Origin: Coptis chinensis | Taxonomy: Eukaryota; Streptophyta; Magnoliopsida; Ranunculales; Ranunculaceae | DNA: 64,000 bases | Assembly: GCA_015680905.1 (NCBI GenBank) | Contig: CM027382.1 | Location: forward strand, 4,278,001 to 4,342,000 | Direction of reading: 5' to 3' | In this document: positions 11,401 through 22,200 of the stretch, one piece after another | Numbering within the stretch: the first letter of the stretch is position 1 | Layout: every line of letters starts with the position of its first letter | Notes under the pieces: model-generated | The model's input: the letters and a program-made list of their open reading frames with translations, nothing else | What the model was told of the DNA's origin: nothing | Database searches by the model: none | Made by a program: the position numbers and the translations under genes

Positions 11401-11745
11401 ACGAAGGAACTGATCAGGTGCAAGTGGGAACGTCCTTGCGAAGGCATCACAGCGTTGAACTCTGATGGTACTCTTCAAGGGATTAACGGAGGATGGGCAG
11501 CAACACTTCGAGAGCATGACGGCAATGTCACAGCAGCAGCAAAAGGGCTATCAAGGTTCAATACCATTGCACTTATAGAACTAGAGGGAGTGTACAAGGG
11601 ACTAAAGCTAGCGAGGCAGCATCACTGTACCAAGGTGGAAGCTAGGACAGACTCGACTAATGTTATTTCGCTTATACAAAAGCGAAGTAAAGTGCCGTGG
11701 CAAGGAAGGAAGCTGTTAGCAGATGTGTTTGAAATAATTGATGGT
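8440..11745 (+). CDS. LINE ORF2 protein: reverse transcriptase, zinc finger, RNase H (N-truncated)
   Basis: The frame is open from the fortuitous ATG at 8440; its first clear family motif is KPFRFFNFW, which normally follows the endonuclease domain. Reverse-transcriptase motifs follow in order: SPGNDGFSS, FIPGRSIQDN, KIDLKKAYDSVRWE, RQGDPISPYLF and the catalytic FADD at about residues 464-467. Around residues 810-880 is the zf-RVT domain (CGIC...H...C, with HSFISWML). The RNase H domain begins at SDGTLQ, with ELEGV and RTDSTN supplying further acidic residues. After about 11745 the frame runs into inserted LTR-element DNA and ends at 11871 in foreign sequence. The endonuclease is missing, so the protein could not support autonomous retrotransposition. 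Confidence 0.92.
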
Positions 11746-12109
11746 GGTGGTTGTCAACTTGATTTGGAGGAACCAAAATCGGAATTTGGCGGTGGTGAGT
11801 TCTTAGATCTTCTCTCTCTCCTTCAAAATCAAGATTTTTGTGGTTGTAAGTGTTGTGATTTCTCTCTCTAACTCCATGGGTGTGGTAGGGAGTTTGAATT
11901 CCACGAATTGGAGATGGTGGGTTCGATATGCTGCGATTGTGGGGGTCTGCAGCAGCCACCCATTGAGCAATACGTTCCGTATCGCTAGAAATTGGGGTGA
12001 ATGTGGTCTAGAAGGCGCGTGGCTACGTTGGCGAGGTCTTTGGAGGGTCACGCATACATCGACAAATGAACTGGAACTATGCAAACCGTGACCACTAGGG
12101 GCATCGTCT

Positions 12110-12295
12110 TCATCCCTTGGCACGAAGTTGTTCTTCAACAGTTGCGTATGCGTCGATAATCAGTGCACGAAGTTGCGACAACATCTCCTTAATCTCTCGC
12201 AATTCCATCTTGCTACCTTGTAGTGCTTCTTCTACACGATGTAGTCGTGTATTTACTGCTGGTGGTCGTCCGCGTCCTCTTCGTTGAGTGGCCAT
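12110..12295 (-). CDS. Gag N-terminal fragment of the nested LTR element
   Basis: From the ATG at 12295 the frame encodes 61 residues: a basic start MATQRRGRGRPP, then an amphipathic heptad-like stretch VEEALQGSKMELREIKEML. This resembles the coiled-coil beginning of plant Ty3-type gag proteins. It stops at 12110; a neighbouring frame stays open to about 11803 (starting NNFVPRDEDD), so the gag frame is probably shifted. It lies 30-45 bp after the primer-binding site, as expected for gag. Superfamily assignment is tentative. Confidence 0.5.
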   Translation of the reverse strand: MATQRRGRGRPPAVNTRLHRVEEALQGSKMELREIKEMLSQLRALIIDAYATVEEQLRAKG

Positions 12296-12340
12296 GACGA
12301 GCAAACCAGGAAAAAAAAACCTAAAAATCTGATACCAATT

Positions 12341-12658
12341 TGATGTATCTTTGTCGCGGAAGCAAGAACAATAGATACACAATGTATAAAGATACCCAAA
12401 ACTAGGGTTTAATGAATAAAAACGAATTCTCTTAATTCAATAATAATAATCAAGTCTAAAAATCTTAAGGTTTACATCTGCTTATATAGAGAACTAGTTA
12501 ACAAATCCTAATCATAATAGAACTTGGGAAACTAAAAGAGAAGCTAGTCTAATTCTAATTAACTAAGGATTCAAAATAGAAGTAGAATAAAAGATAAACT
12601 CTAGCTGTAGCATTATGCATGTGCTGTGCTCATGATAATCTATTGCGTCCTCGCATCA
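12341..12658 (-). repeat. 318-bp LTR (TGATG...CATCA)
   Basis: On the minus strand it begins TGATGCGAGG at 12658 and ends AGATACATCA at 12341, with 5-bp inverted ends. A TATA box (TATATAAG, about 12482-12489) lies mid-element, followed by 'ttgctt' and a T-rich leader, matching U3-R-U5 organisation. The primer-binding site follows directly. Confidence 0.8.
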
Positions 12659-12824
12659 GTTTGCTATTAAGCATACCTATAGGGAATGTAATAAGTTAGC
12701 GGATGCATTAGCTTGTAATATTCCTTCTGTTAGTTTCATAGAAGTTATTCCCAGCTCGTTTTCTAAGGATATTAAGAAAATTGTATACGACGATGCTAGG
12801 GGAAAAACTTATATTCGGTTGTAA
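12657..12824 (+). CDS. C-terminal piece of the LINE RNase H domain
   Basis: Beginning with the codon cag at 12657, 55 codons read QFAIKHTYRECNKLADALA and onward to a TAA at 12822-12824. 'H-YRE-NKLADALA' is the usual end of plant LINE RNase H domains and carries the last catalytic Asp. A 3' UTR with 'ggaccccgttaacaacctcg' and the poly(A) tail follow. Confidence 0.85.
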   Translation, partial: QFAIKHTYRECNKLADALACNIPSVSFIEVIPSSFSKDIKKIVYDDARGKTYIRL

Positions 12825-13079
12825 CTCACTATTATTATTTTAATGAGAAGGGGTAGGGGACCCCGTTAACAACCTCGCTTGCTGATCAAAAAAAAAAAAA
12901 AAAAACAGGAAGCATGCCTGCATTCTTATAAAAAAAAGAAAAAATAAAAAAATAAAAAAAGAACAAGAAAGAAGTCCAAGAAGCCAACTGAAATACACAA
13001 ATGCAAGAGGTAGGCACATAATCTAAATGTAACAAATGTCTTTGAAGAATGCAAAGCTAATGGCACTTGAGCGAAAGCA

Positions 13080-15011
13080 TCACATTACATATATCAAATG
13101 ACAATAAAGGGGACACAACAGGGAAGAGAAGTACCTGGTGGTATTGGAGAATCCCGTGAACACGTTGGAATATGATTTTGTCAGGTACGCGAAGTTCACA
13201 ATAGGAGGTAAAGCTAGCACCCGTTCACCTTTCTTCAAGAGATCTTGCAAGTTAAGCCTTTGCAAAGTCAACACAGCCCTAGATTCCTTCCAAACAAACG
13301 CAAGGAGTCCATCTTGGATCACATACAAGGAACCAGGTTTGGAGCCAGGATATCTAAAACCATATCCATTTGCAATACCCTCTCCACTGTAAGCACGCTT
13401 CACGTCAACAGAACGAGAAGCTCCATCATTATTCCACGGGAACGGATCGGAAGACAACTCGTCAACCTTCACCAGAAACATTGCTGATCCATTGGGATGA
13501 AGAACATAGTGGGTGCCTTCTAATATTTTAGTGGCAATAAGAAGCTTTTGCCCCTCCGACTCTTCATATGAGAGTGAAAGAAAGAAAAGGGCCTTTCCAG
13601 GCTTATCATCTGAAGGTTTTCCAGGAGGCCAGCCAAAAGTGCCACCCCAGAGGCCAGCATATTCTTGACCAGTTATGGGTCGCGGCGTGGGCAACTTGTA
13701 CAGGGCAAAATGATTATCATGCATATTTGGCCATGCTCGGTAAGTCAATAGCTTGACATACTTGGCACATAAGGTCATCCCTATTGAGTCAGCGGGCCTT
13801 AGAAATTCCTGAAACTGTGAATGCTTGTTCTCACTGCTCGTGCTCGATGTGCCATTTCGGGAACCATCACGGCTCCCATTTACTGAAGTAGACCTCCCAA
13901 GTATCAGTTTCAGTCTATCCTTAAAGTAAGAAGCAACTGTTCTCTTCTTGGGACTGCATATTTGGCCTACATCCCTGTTAACAGATCCACAGAAACTACT
14001 AGGGTGATCAAGCATCTTTTTAATCTTGTTCAATTCCATCTGAGTAGGATTGGAAGGTAATCGATGTGCCTCTAGCAAATTCGTGCAACCCTCCCCAAAC
14101 TTATATATTTTCATAAGTAATGATCTGCGCTTTGACATGAGCATAATATCATTCCGAAAACTCTCATCATCATCTCTCAACGGAGGAAAGAGAAGACCAT
14201 TTGCCAAATTTGGGGCCCTCAAGCGTACATGATCTGCGACAAGCTCTAAAAGCTTCCTTCTGTCTCCAAAACCTAAGTTGCAGAAGGGAACTATTGAGTT
14301 CTTTTCGAGTACCCTTTGTGATCCTGAACTTCCTCTATCAGACTTACAAATCCGTTTTGAAAGCTCTCGGTCTGAATTGCAGTGAACAAGACTCTTGCTG
14401 TGCAACAAGGTTCCCCCACAATTTATTTGTTTTGGCTCAACCTCAAGCAACAACACATTGCAATTCTTGTCAATGGCCTTAAGAGAACCAGGATATAAGT
14501 GATCACAGTCCCTTTCCCTTCCATGTAGAAAGAAAGCCATTGAACCATCAGTGTCACCAATGATCTCAAAAACTGGTGCCCACAAAATAGGACCATCTTC
14601 AATACCCAATGGGCCGAGCTCTTGAGGGATGATGCGACACCCCACGACTGATACAAATCCTGGTAAGACGTAAACTACATTACCGAGCTCGGGGTTCTGA
14701 TGCACCCATATACCAATTAAGGGCTTAACACTGCAAAGAAACTTACACAAGGACTTATACGAGGAAACACCTTTCCTCCACTCAACAAGCTCAAGAGAAC
14801 CAACTACTCCAACACTCTCACACTGTACAAGCCATACTTTAACAGAGCCCGTCAAAGCACTAAGATTCTTACAACACAATCCAAGATTACAAACATCTTT
14901 AGGTGCAAGCGTGCAAGTCACAAACGCAAACACATCATCCGGAAGAGCTAGAAACAAGCTCGAACCACATTGATTTGGCACTTGTATGGTGCCCGAATCA
15001 CCAGACACCAT
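13080..15011 (-). CDS. F-box protein, At5g39450-like
   Basis: The start is the ATG at 15011 (MVSGDSG); an upstream in-frame TTG is unlikely. The frame encodes about 643 residues. The F-box is near the N-terminus: ALPDDVFAFVTCTLAPKDVC followed by NLGLCCKNLSAL. It would bind a SKP1-like adaptor so that the protein serves as substrate receptor of an SCF ubiquitin ligase. The rest matches, from memory, the single-copy plant F-box family represented by Arabidopsis At5g39450, with conserved blocks HQNPELGNVVYVLPG, YAGLWGGTFGWPPGK and GEGIANGYGFRYPGSKPGS. A consensus donor (AG|GTACTT, exon end 13135) sits 18 codons before the stop. The printed C-terminus may therefore be intron read-through, with the true last exon downstream, near or beyond the LINE insertion. 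Substrate unknown. Confidence 0.88.
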   Translation of the reverse strand: MVSGDSGTIQVPNQCGSSLFLALPDDVFAFVTCTLAPKDVCNLGLCCKNLSALTGSVKVWLVQCESVGVVGSLELVEWRKGVSSYKSLCKFLCSVKPLIGIWVHQNPELGNVVYVLPGFVSVVGCRIIPQELGPLGIEDGPILWAPVFEIIGDTDGSMAFFLHGRERDCDHLYPGSLKAIDKNCNVLLLEVEPKQINCGGTLLHSKSLVHCNSDRELSKRICKSDRGSSGSQRVLEKNSIVPFCNLGFGDRRKLLELVADHVRLRAPNLANGLLFPPLRDDDESFRNDIMLMSKRRSLLMKIYKFGEGCTNLLEAHRLPSNPTQMELNKIKKMLDHPSSFCGSVNRDVGQICSPKKRTVASYFKDRLKLILGRSTSVNGSRDGSRNGTSSTSSENKHSQFQEFLRPADSIGMTLCAKYVKLLTYRAWPNMHDNHFALYKLPTPRPITGQEYAGLWGGTFGWPPGKPSDDKPGKALFFLSLSYEESEGQKLLIATKILEGTHYVLHPNGSAMFLVKVDELSSDPFPWNNDGASRSVDVKRAYSGEGIANGYGFRYPGSKPGSLYVIQDGLLAFVWKESRAVLTLQRLNLQDLLKKGERVLALPPIVNFAYLTKSYSNVFTGFSNTTRYFSSLLCPLYCHLIYVM

Positions 15012-17273
15012 AACAACAATAACCAAATGCCCACTAATACTCAGGCTCTACCCATATATCTGCAAAACCCATACTTCACAGACCCATTAATTAATCTATC
15101 TACTTATTAAATTGAACAAATTAAAAAACGGGTCTTTAAATCTACATCAAACAACAGCCAAAAAAAAAAAAAAAAAAAAAAAAAATTGTTACCTGAAATT
15201 CTCTCCAAATCTTAAGACTGTCAAATGAGTTTATTGCAGTACTGTCCCATGGAGAAAAAAAAAAAAAGAGAGAAAGAAAAAATAATAATAAAGAATGCAA
15301 AAAGTGGAATTGGGAGAAGAACATGGTCGTCGTTACTGAATTCAGACCGATTCTCTGCTCCCTGGATCAGAGTTTCTAGTCGTGGTCCTTTTTTAGGGAA
15401 GACGACACGTTTCCAAATGCCAACGAGATTTCGTACTACTTTGAACAGTTTGAAGAAAGACTAGAGCTACAAATTATGATCTCGGGACTCGGATTAGGAT
15501 ATATTTATAAATGGGTTATTGATTTTTAAGTGGTCCTGTTTAACTAGTATTATTTATTTATTTATTTATTGGAGGGGCTATATCTATTCTATAGAATTTT
15601 CATAGACCATTATTATTATTACTAATCCCTACAATTATATTCTATGGACAAAAAACTCTTTAATTTTCCAGAGTATTTGGTACTTTCTAAACTGCAGTGT
15701 GAGTCATGATTAAGTTTAAGATTTCAGAAGAACACAATTTTGACAAGCATTAATAGTCATTGTCTCTTCAACAAAATCATTATTACTGGGGTGTGGTGGT
15801 TCTGAGTTCCTTGCAGTGACACAACTGACAATCAAGATTTGATATAATAATGACAAGAAGATAATCCCAGTAAATTTTGCATAGATGGGCTCTTTTAGAT
15901 GAAGCCTTCAAGGCTTTGAGCTAAACATGAGACCTTTTGGTTTCTATTAAAGATCCAACCTCATATCATAATCAGGCAAATAAAACCAAAATCTGTTCTA
16001 CTTTTAAGCCTATGGCAAGGTGGACCTTCAAACTGTAGGGTATTACTTTATTGTTATTAGGTTTCCCTTGCAAAGAAAGAAGTTTGTAAAACCTACGAAG
16101 TTCCACAGTGTAATACAACCTCAACTATCAAGTAATGTATTTCTGATGAGAGCAGCTTTTAGCCTTTTAAGATGTTTTACATAGAGTACTCTTTTACATA
16201 AACAACTTAGATTTCATTAATAATACACAAAAACCAATACTTACATACACTTAATAAGAGAGAAAAAAGAAAAAAAAAAAGGACAAGATTGAGACTAGTC
16301 ACTCCTTTTCACCAATCAATAGTCAGCAAAACAAAGCAGCGCCACACTACCTTATAAGTTAGACCAACATACATTCAGATCTTTGCTCAGTCTGCAACCA
16401 CAGATTTTCCCACCTTTTTAGACATATGCCCACTGGCCACTTGCCACTTCTATGTGCTAATACACCACCCTATATATATTCATAATCGGATCCCATTCAC
16501 TATCTGTTTAACTCCTTGGGTATCTCCTCGTACCACACACCCACTTGTTCAATTCAACAGAAAGTATTATGGGTTTATGGAAGTATAGTCCATATGAGTC
16601 TAGTAGAGTGTAGTAATGTAGTATACAGTATACTAGTATGGTTGTGTTGCCGATTTGGGGGGTTCAATCATTGTGCTCACTGTCATTTGGATTAAAACCA
16701 AGTAATTTTCAATTGAAATGCGATTTGACTTGGTTTCATTTCCCTTTTTTATTGTTGTTGTAATGATTGTTATTTTGATAATTTGGATAAAGCTGAACAA
16801 ATCTTAAGAGTTGCAATATATTTCTGAAAAAAAATCAAACAAATCAAATAGACGATACTCATCTGGATTTGCTCATTTTCAATTTTATAATCTGGTGACA
16901 ACACTTCTTTTCAGCAAATAAAGTGGGCTTCACCTCACCTTATTAGATCAGCACACTTTTCATGAAATGGTTGACATAGAAATTGGCAGAAATTGGATCA
17001 CCCGGTCCCCAGATCAACGGGGGCCTTGATTTCTTCAGTTTGAAGTGTTTTTTCCTTCGTTTTATAGAGGTAACCAAAATATAATTAACAGCTTAATGTG
17101 GGTGTTATTCACTTTAGTTTAGTATGCAAAAAATATGCAGGATTGACTTGCTTTTTGTATGCAAAAAATATGATGATAGATCAGCTCAAACTTCAGCCAC
17201 AGCTTTTCATAAGGTCCTATACTCCTATTTATATTAAAGTTACAATTATATTTTATAAACTCTTTTATCTAAA
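15012..17273. other. F-box gene 5' region and intergenic DNA
   Basis: Holds a T/A-rich tract (15160-15185) and purine-rich 'gagagaaagaaaaaataa' sequence likely to be F-box leader or promoter. Beyond about 15600 the DNA is AT-rich with no recognisable gene; short frames here show no homology to me. Confidence 0.45.
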
Positions 17274-17572
17274 TAAGAGTGAAATTCGAGCTAAAAGAGT
17301 CGAACTTTACCATATTTAAGCTCGGCTCGTTAATTATACAAGTTTTAAATTGAGCTCGAGCTTGGCTCCAGCCAAACTCGAGCCTAGTCCAAACCACTCG
17401 GTTATTTTACACTATAAATATGTTATTTGAGTTAAACGAGCCGAGTTTTATCAAACTCATTTGTTACACGAGCTTTAATTTTAGCTCAAATTCGCTCATA
17501 TAATTAAACGAGTGAGTTCAAACCGAACTAAACAAGTCGAGCCCAAACCGCTCAGCTCAAATTCCACCCTTA
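17274..17572. mobile_element. Old hAT-like MITE, ~300 bp, 'gagctcgagc' type
   Basis: The left end taagagtgaaattcgagct is inversely matched by the right end (reverse complement taagggtggaatttgagctg). The interior repeats 'gagctcgagc' and 'aacgagccgag' phrases. Composition and design resemble the hAT-type MITE at 28873-29321, but no intact 8-bp target duplication remains. Confidence 0.6.
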
Positions 17573-19286
17573 CATCATCTGGATAAATAATTTCTAGCAA
17601 AAACATCATTCATAATTTGACATTGGTTAGAAAAAAGGCACCACATTATCTCCACATGAGTACATGACCACACGGCACATTTGCAGATTTTAACTTTTAG
17701 CTAATAGTCACAGGTTCACAGCTAGTTGAATATGTAAATTTGTTAATGCGAATGAAAATCCAACAAAATCTGAAGTATATTTCGTGAGAATAATTTTATC
17801 ATTTTCCCCTTCTTTTCACATTTACTTCGAAACTGTTAGTCTGTTACTCACTCTTATGTTCAAATACATTTTTGGTCCACTAAATAATCAGTTTCTATTT
17901 TCTGTAACTTTATATAACAAAAACGTGAAAGCATTGATTATGATTGTTCACATGTCAGAAAATGGGTGGAACCAGAATATATACTTCTGAATTAGGAGCA
18001 GCGGATCCCCCGTTCTCCGGACCTTTTCTGCAAACCAAGACCATAGCCTAAAGCCCTAAACTATCCCCGTTCCCAAATCACAAACCATCAAAGATAACAG
18101 ACTCAATTAATGCCATATTTATTTCTCTATTGCCATGCCTATCTCCAATAAGAATTAATAGCTGAAACAAACCGACCAAATTATTAATAAGTCAGACACA
18201 TGTGACAAGCCTAGTCTCTCACACAGCTAGGCTCGTCTCTGACTTTGTTCCGTTTTTACTGATTCTTAAAAATAAATGTTTTCACTAAAAACAATAATTT
18301 TAATTATCGCCCTAATTAATTAGTTTAAAATAATTAAAAGAATTAATTCTTGAAAAATAAGACCAAGATTCGAATGTGAAAAAGAGTGGGGTTTTAAAAC
18401 AACAGACTTTGACCTATTTTACACCTACGCGAGTCCCAATAAAGTCTTGACAAAACTACCGTTCCTATTTCATTAGGCATTCTGATGTAAGCAAACATCC
18501 AACAAATAAAATGAGCCCATGTGTAAGGTGGCCCCACGTGGGATGAAACTTGGTCAATGGTCTACCTCACCCAATTGCTTTGTTGTATTTGGTCTAGTCT
18601 TTGAACTATTTGCCACTTCAAAAGAAGCAAAAGATTTCAAAAGATAGAGAAAGAGAGTGTGAAGAGGAAACAAAGTTGGTAAAACAGACCCCAATGCATT
18701 TTCTGTGTTTCTCTCTGCTTTTCATGTTTCTCTCTCTTGTTGTTTACCCTACACTGCAAAAGCAAAAATCCAAATATAGAGTGCAAAATAGAGAATAAGG
18801 TTTCTGAAGTTTTACATCCTTGTACACAAAGGGAAACAGTAGTATGACCTATGAAGTATGAACTTGAAATACTAACAAAAGGACCAAAAAAAATATATGA
18901 AATTTCCACTGTCTATCCTCCTCTCTAAACTGTACACTTATTCCAAATCCCATTCAAATTCAAATCCCCCTTGCAAACATTTTTCTCTATTTACTATATC
19001 TATCTCGTGAATCTTCACATTTCTTGGTACCCCACCAAAATAAAAAGGGAAAGAAAGAAACAAATTCTTCAGCCTCAAAACACATATACAATCCCACCCG
19101 TCTTTCCCAAATGGCTGATTTCCAAAACTGAGCCATCAAAATGTTGTTTTCTATTTTGCCCACAAACTCAACCAGCATCCATGCACCTTCCGGCAGAAAG
19201 TATAGGATGTCCGGCATCTTGCAGTTGAAGTAATATGCCTCATGAATTCATCCGTTGTTGTCAATATATTGTTTAAAGTCTGTGTT
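17573..19286. other. Intergenic, downstream of the PIP5K gene
   Basis: AT-rich with 'ggacc' and 'cacgtggg' boxes around 18480-18545 and pyrimidine-rich sequence at 18700-18740. No gene recognised. The last part may be PIP5K 3' UTR. Confidence 0.4.
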
Positions 19287-22200
19287 TTAGGTTTTGTAAC
19301 ACTTGTCCTCTCTAAATATTTTGCGTGTGAAGTCTCTGAACCTCTTTGAGTAGAGTTTTGGATCTACAGCTGATATCGATGTTGGATCTACCTGCAAGGA
19401 CTTGTAGGCATGTTCTAATTTCTTGCTTATGTCATAGTCTTGAAGTATGTCGATGATCCCAAAGTAGAGGATCACATCATATACCTCATCGCTACGGGAA
19501 GGGACTGAATTACTACCTCCACTTAAGAGAAACTGATCAAATTCGCTCCTAGTGACCTGCTCTGCTCTCGCTGGCAAGTTTGCGCCCAACCGGATCAACG
19601 GTTTCCTAAAAGAAATAAACACGTCCCAGCAACCAAATCAATGAAAAAATCAACCTTATACATAGTCATTCACTTACAAAATCTAAACCTCTAGTTTACA
19701 GCCATTATATGTGTGTGTGTGTGCACCAAAACTTGCATGATTCTGATAAGTCCACGATGTGACAAAATGAGTAGTTACTGGGCATGGTCAATAAACAATA
19801 ACAGTTCCCAAATCACTGAAACAGAAGTCACATACTAAGGGTCACAATTCTATTTCCATTTAAGTAAAACTGGACCAAGAAAAGGCACCAACTCAAGTTA
19901 ACATATAATGCATGCCAGAATCATGACTGCATCACTATTGTTAAGAAACAAAAGAAAAACTCCCATCTATAATTGTCTAGTCAAAACCCACAAATAGACC
20001 AACATAAACATTAGATGCCTTGGGCTAGCAAGTGCCGACTAGCAAAGTCGGTAAAACCTTTGGGTGATGATACCAGAGGTCTGGGGCTCGAACCCCAACC
20101 CAAATTTTCCCTAATATAAAAAAAACTCTATACAATAATACATATTAAATTTATTGGATTCAAATTTGGAAAATAATTGGAGGCCTAAATCTTGTATGGT
20201 ATTGGAAAGAGACATTCCAACTGGCTAAGTGCAAAGCAAATAAACTTCAGAGGCCATATCCTTTTTATATGCAGTGGACAAGGACTTAATTTTCTTTTAC
20301 TAAGAGTTGATGTTTAATAAAAACTGGGAGCAAAGAGGAACAGTAGCATACCCGCCAGCTAAAATCCGATCCATATCCTTCAACTCTGCATTACGCAAAC
20401 AACGTCCACGTGTAGGATGCATATCTGCTTTGCCAGAGAATAGAAATGTTAACGGCATTTTAAAACTGGGATCACTTCAGAAAAAAATATGATACTTTTG
20501 TGTATAACAACTACAATTATCACTGAATATTCAATACTAAGCAAAACAAAGAGAACAGAGATCCTATTACCATTTAACGGCAATTGTCCTATCTTTTCCC
20601 CTGCGTAGTCATCACGAAAATGAACGCCCACCAGGAGACTGTAGTCCATAATCCTTTCTGCTTCTAAGAACTCACAGTCTCGGCCTATTTGTCTGAATGA
20701 AACCAGTAATAGAGGTCATATTAGGCATTACGGAAAACAATGTATCATCTGAGATGGTTAAGCTGAACAATAGTAAATAAGCTGCATGTTACCTAAACCT
20801 TACATTATAAGTTCTTGGAACCAAGCCCGCTGCAAGCGGAATATAAAATTGAGATCAAGGTCCTTGAGAGTGGTTGTTTCATCAATTTCCCCATCAGGCT
20901 TGTCAGTTGTGCGGCCATAAGAGGATCCTTTAAGATCAAATCTCCTATGGATACGGTACTCCGAGCAAAACAAGTTTCCCATTACAATAAAACGGGTCTG
21001 TTTTCCAACACATCACAAACATTGATTCAGATAACTAGTTCAAATTCCATCATCAAACAAAGAATTACACGCCAAAATCAATAGAAGTTTCATTACAACA
21101 GTACCTTCTGACCTCCCACTGGTTTAACACAATGCACACCGAAGAATTTTGTGACGAGGGAGTTCTCATATCGAGACATATGTTGATAGTAACTTGGAAG
21201 CATCCTAAGAAGCACCTGAGATTGAATTCAACACCATTTTACAACAATTGATTTGGAATTCAAAATTTGTATTATTAACAAATTCAAAATGTAGAACAAA
21301 ACATTATAACCAGTCGAACTATTTACATTTTACAATTGGCAGGATATAGGAATCAAATTTGACAAAGAGATAAGTCACAAGAAAGGGTAACTAACCTTGA
21401 CTTCAGATTTCTTCACCGTCTTTATCATGAACCGATCATCCTGAGTCAAGTAAAAGAAGCTTCCACTCTTCCCTGGCGAAGAGAGTTCCCTCAATGCGTC
21501 ATTCCCACAGATTGCTAACATGTAATCCGCAGGATCAATCGCAAACAACTCCCTCAAATGTCTGAAAACCACCACATTAACCAGTTCCACACAACCATAA
21601 GGGACTAGTACATAATATAACAATACAGAAAACAAAATCCCCAAATTAGTATTTCTAAACAAGACCTCGAATATAAGCTTATAAGATATCAAAATGAAAG
21701 TAGGCCTAACAAGGACATGTACCTGAATACCATTGGACAATAATCCTTCCACCTGAACTCTCCTGATTGATGAGGAGGCGTGACTTTGGATCCTTCAGGA
21801 GGGAATCTAGTCCAGAACTTCTCCCTCGGGTCGAAATCAGCTTGCCTAAGTTGCCTAACAACAGAAGCATGTTTCCCAACAGAATACCTAATCCAGCAAA
21901 ACATACAAAATCAATAAACCTCCATTCCAAAATAATAATAATAAAATAAATAAAAAATAATAATAATAAAATCTACAAACTCAAACAAAAAATTACCTGA
22001 TACCCAACTGAAGATTAAGCATAAGATCATAATTCTTATGCCCTTTAGAAATCATCTGTCCTTGTTTCTTCCCTTCACCCATAAAACAACAAGGACTCCG
22101 ATGATGTCTCTGCGGCTGTTCCGGTAAACTAAGTTCCGAATCCGTCCCATCTCTATAAAACATGGAAGCCTCTGCATTATCAAGAATATCACAAGTAATA

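Larger units (their letters stand above)
11740..12658 (-). mobile_element. LTR-retrotransposon fragment nested in the LINE (one LTR, primer binding site, gag start)
   Basis: It separates the LINE RNase H core (ending near 11740) from its C-terminus (resuming at 12657). Read on the minus strand it contains an LTR (12341-12658), a primer-binding site TTGGTATCAGA complementary to initiator tRNA-Met (about 12328-12338), and a short gag-like frame. No second LTR is seen at the left border, although 'tgatgg' at 11739 mimics the TGATG/CATCA ends. The copy is therefore deleted or recombined on that side. No clear 5-bp target duplication was found. Confidence 0.75.
8434..12905 (+). mobile_element. 5'-truncated L1-type LINE with 10-bp target-site duplication and poly(A) tail
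   Basis: The direct repeat CAGGAAGCAT occurs at 8424-8433 and again at 12906-12915, immediately after an A18 run (12888-12905). This is a classic target-primed reverse-transcription footprint. The element starts within the last codons of the endonuclease domain, so it is dead on arrival. It keeps reverse transcriptase, zf-RVT and an RNase H-type domain, the latter split by a later LTR-element insertion (about 11740-12658). The uninterrupted 1.1-kb-codon frame and perfect duplication argue for a fairly recent event. It landed about 160 bp beyond the stop codon of the F-box gene. Confidence 0.93.

Noticed and set aside
11002..11517. 171-codon minus-strand frame opposite the LINE
   Set aside because: Antisense shadow of the zf-RVT/RNase H coding region.
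8434..12905. LINE RNase H region as a host gene of the ribonuclease H-like family
   Set aside because: Target-site duplication, poly(A) and continuous linkage to the RT domain show it is part of the LINE.
15001..15026. TTG start five codons upstream of the F-box gene ATG
   Set aside because: Plant translation would use the ATG at 15011; nothing supports a non-AUG start.
20030..20110. tRNA gene
   Set aside because: Box A and B are present, but no acceptor stem pairing or plausible anticodon loop could be drawn; a SINE head fits better.
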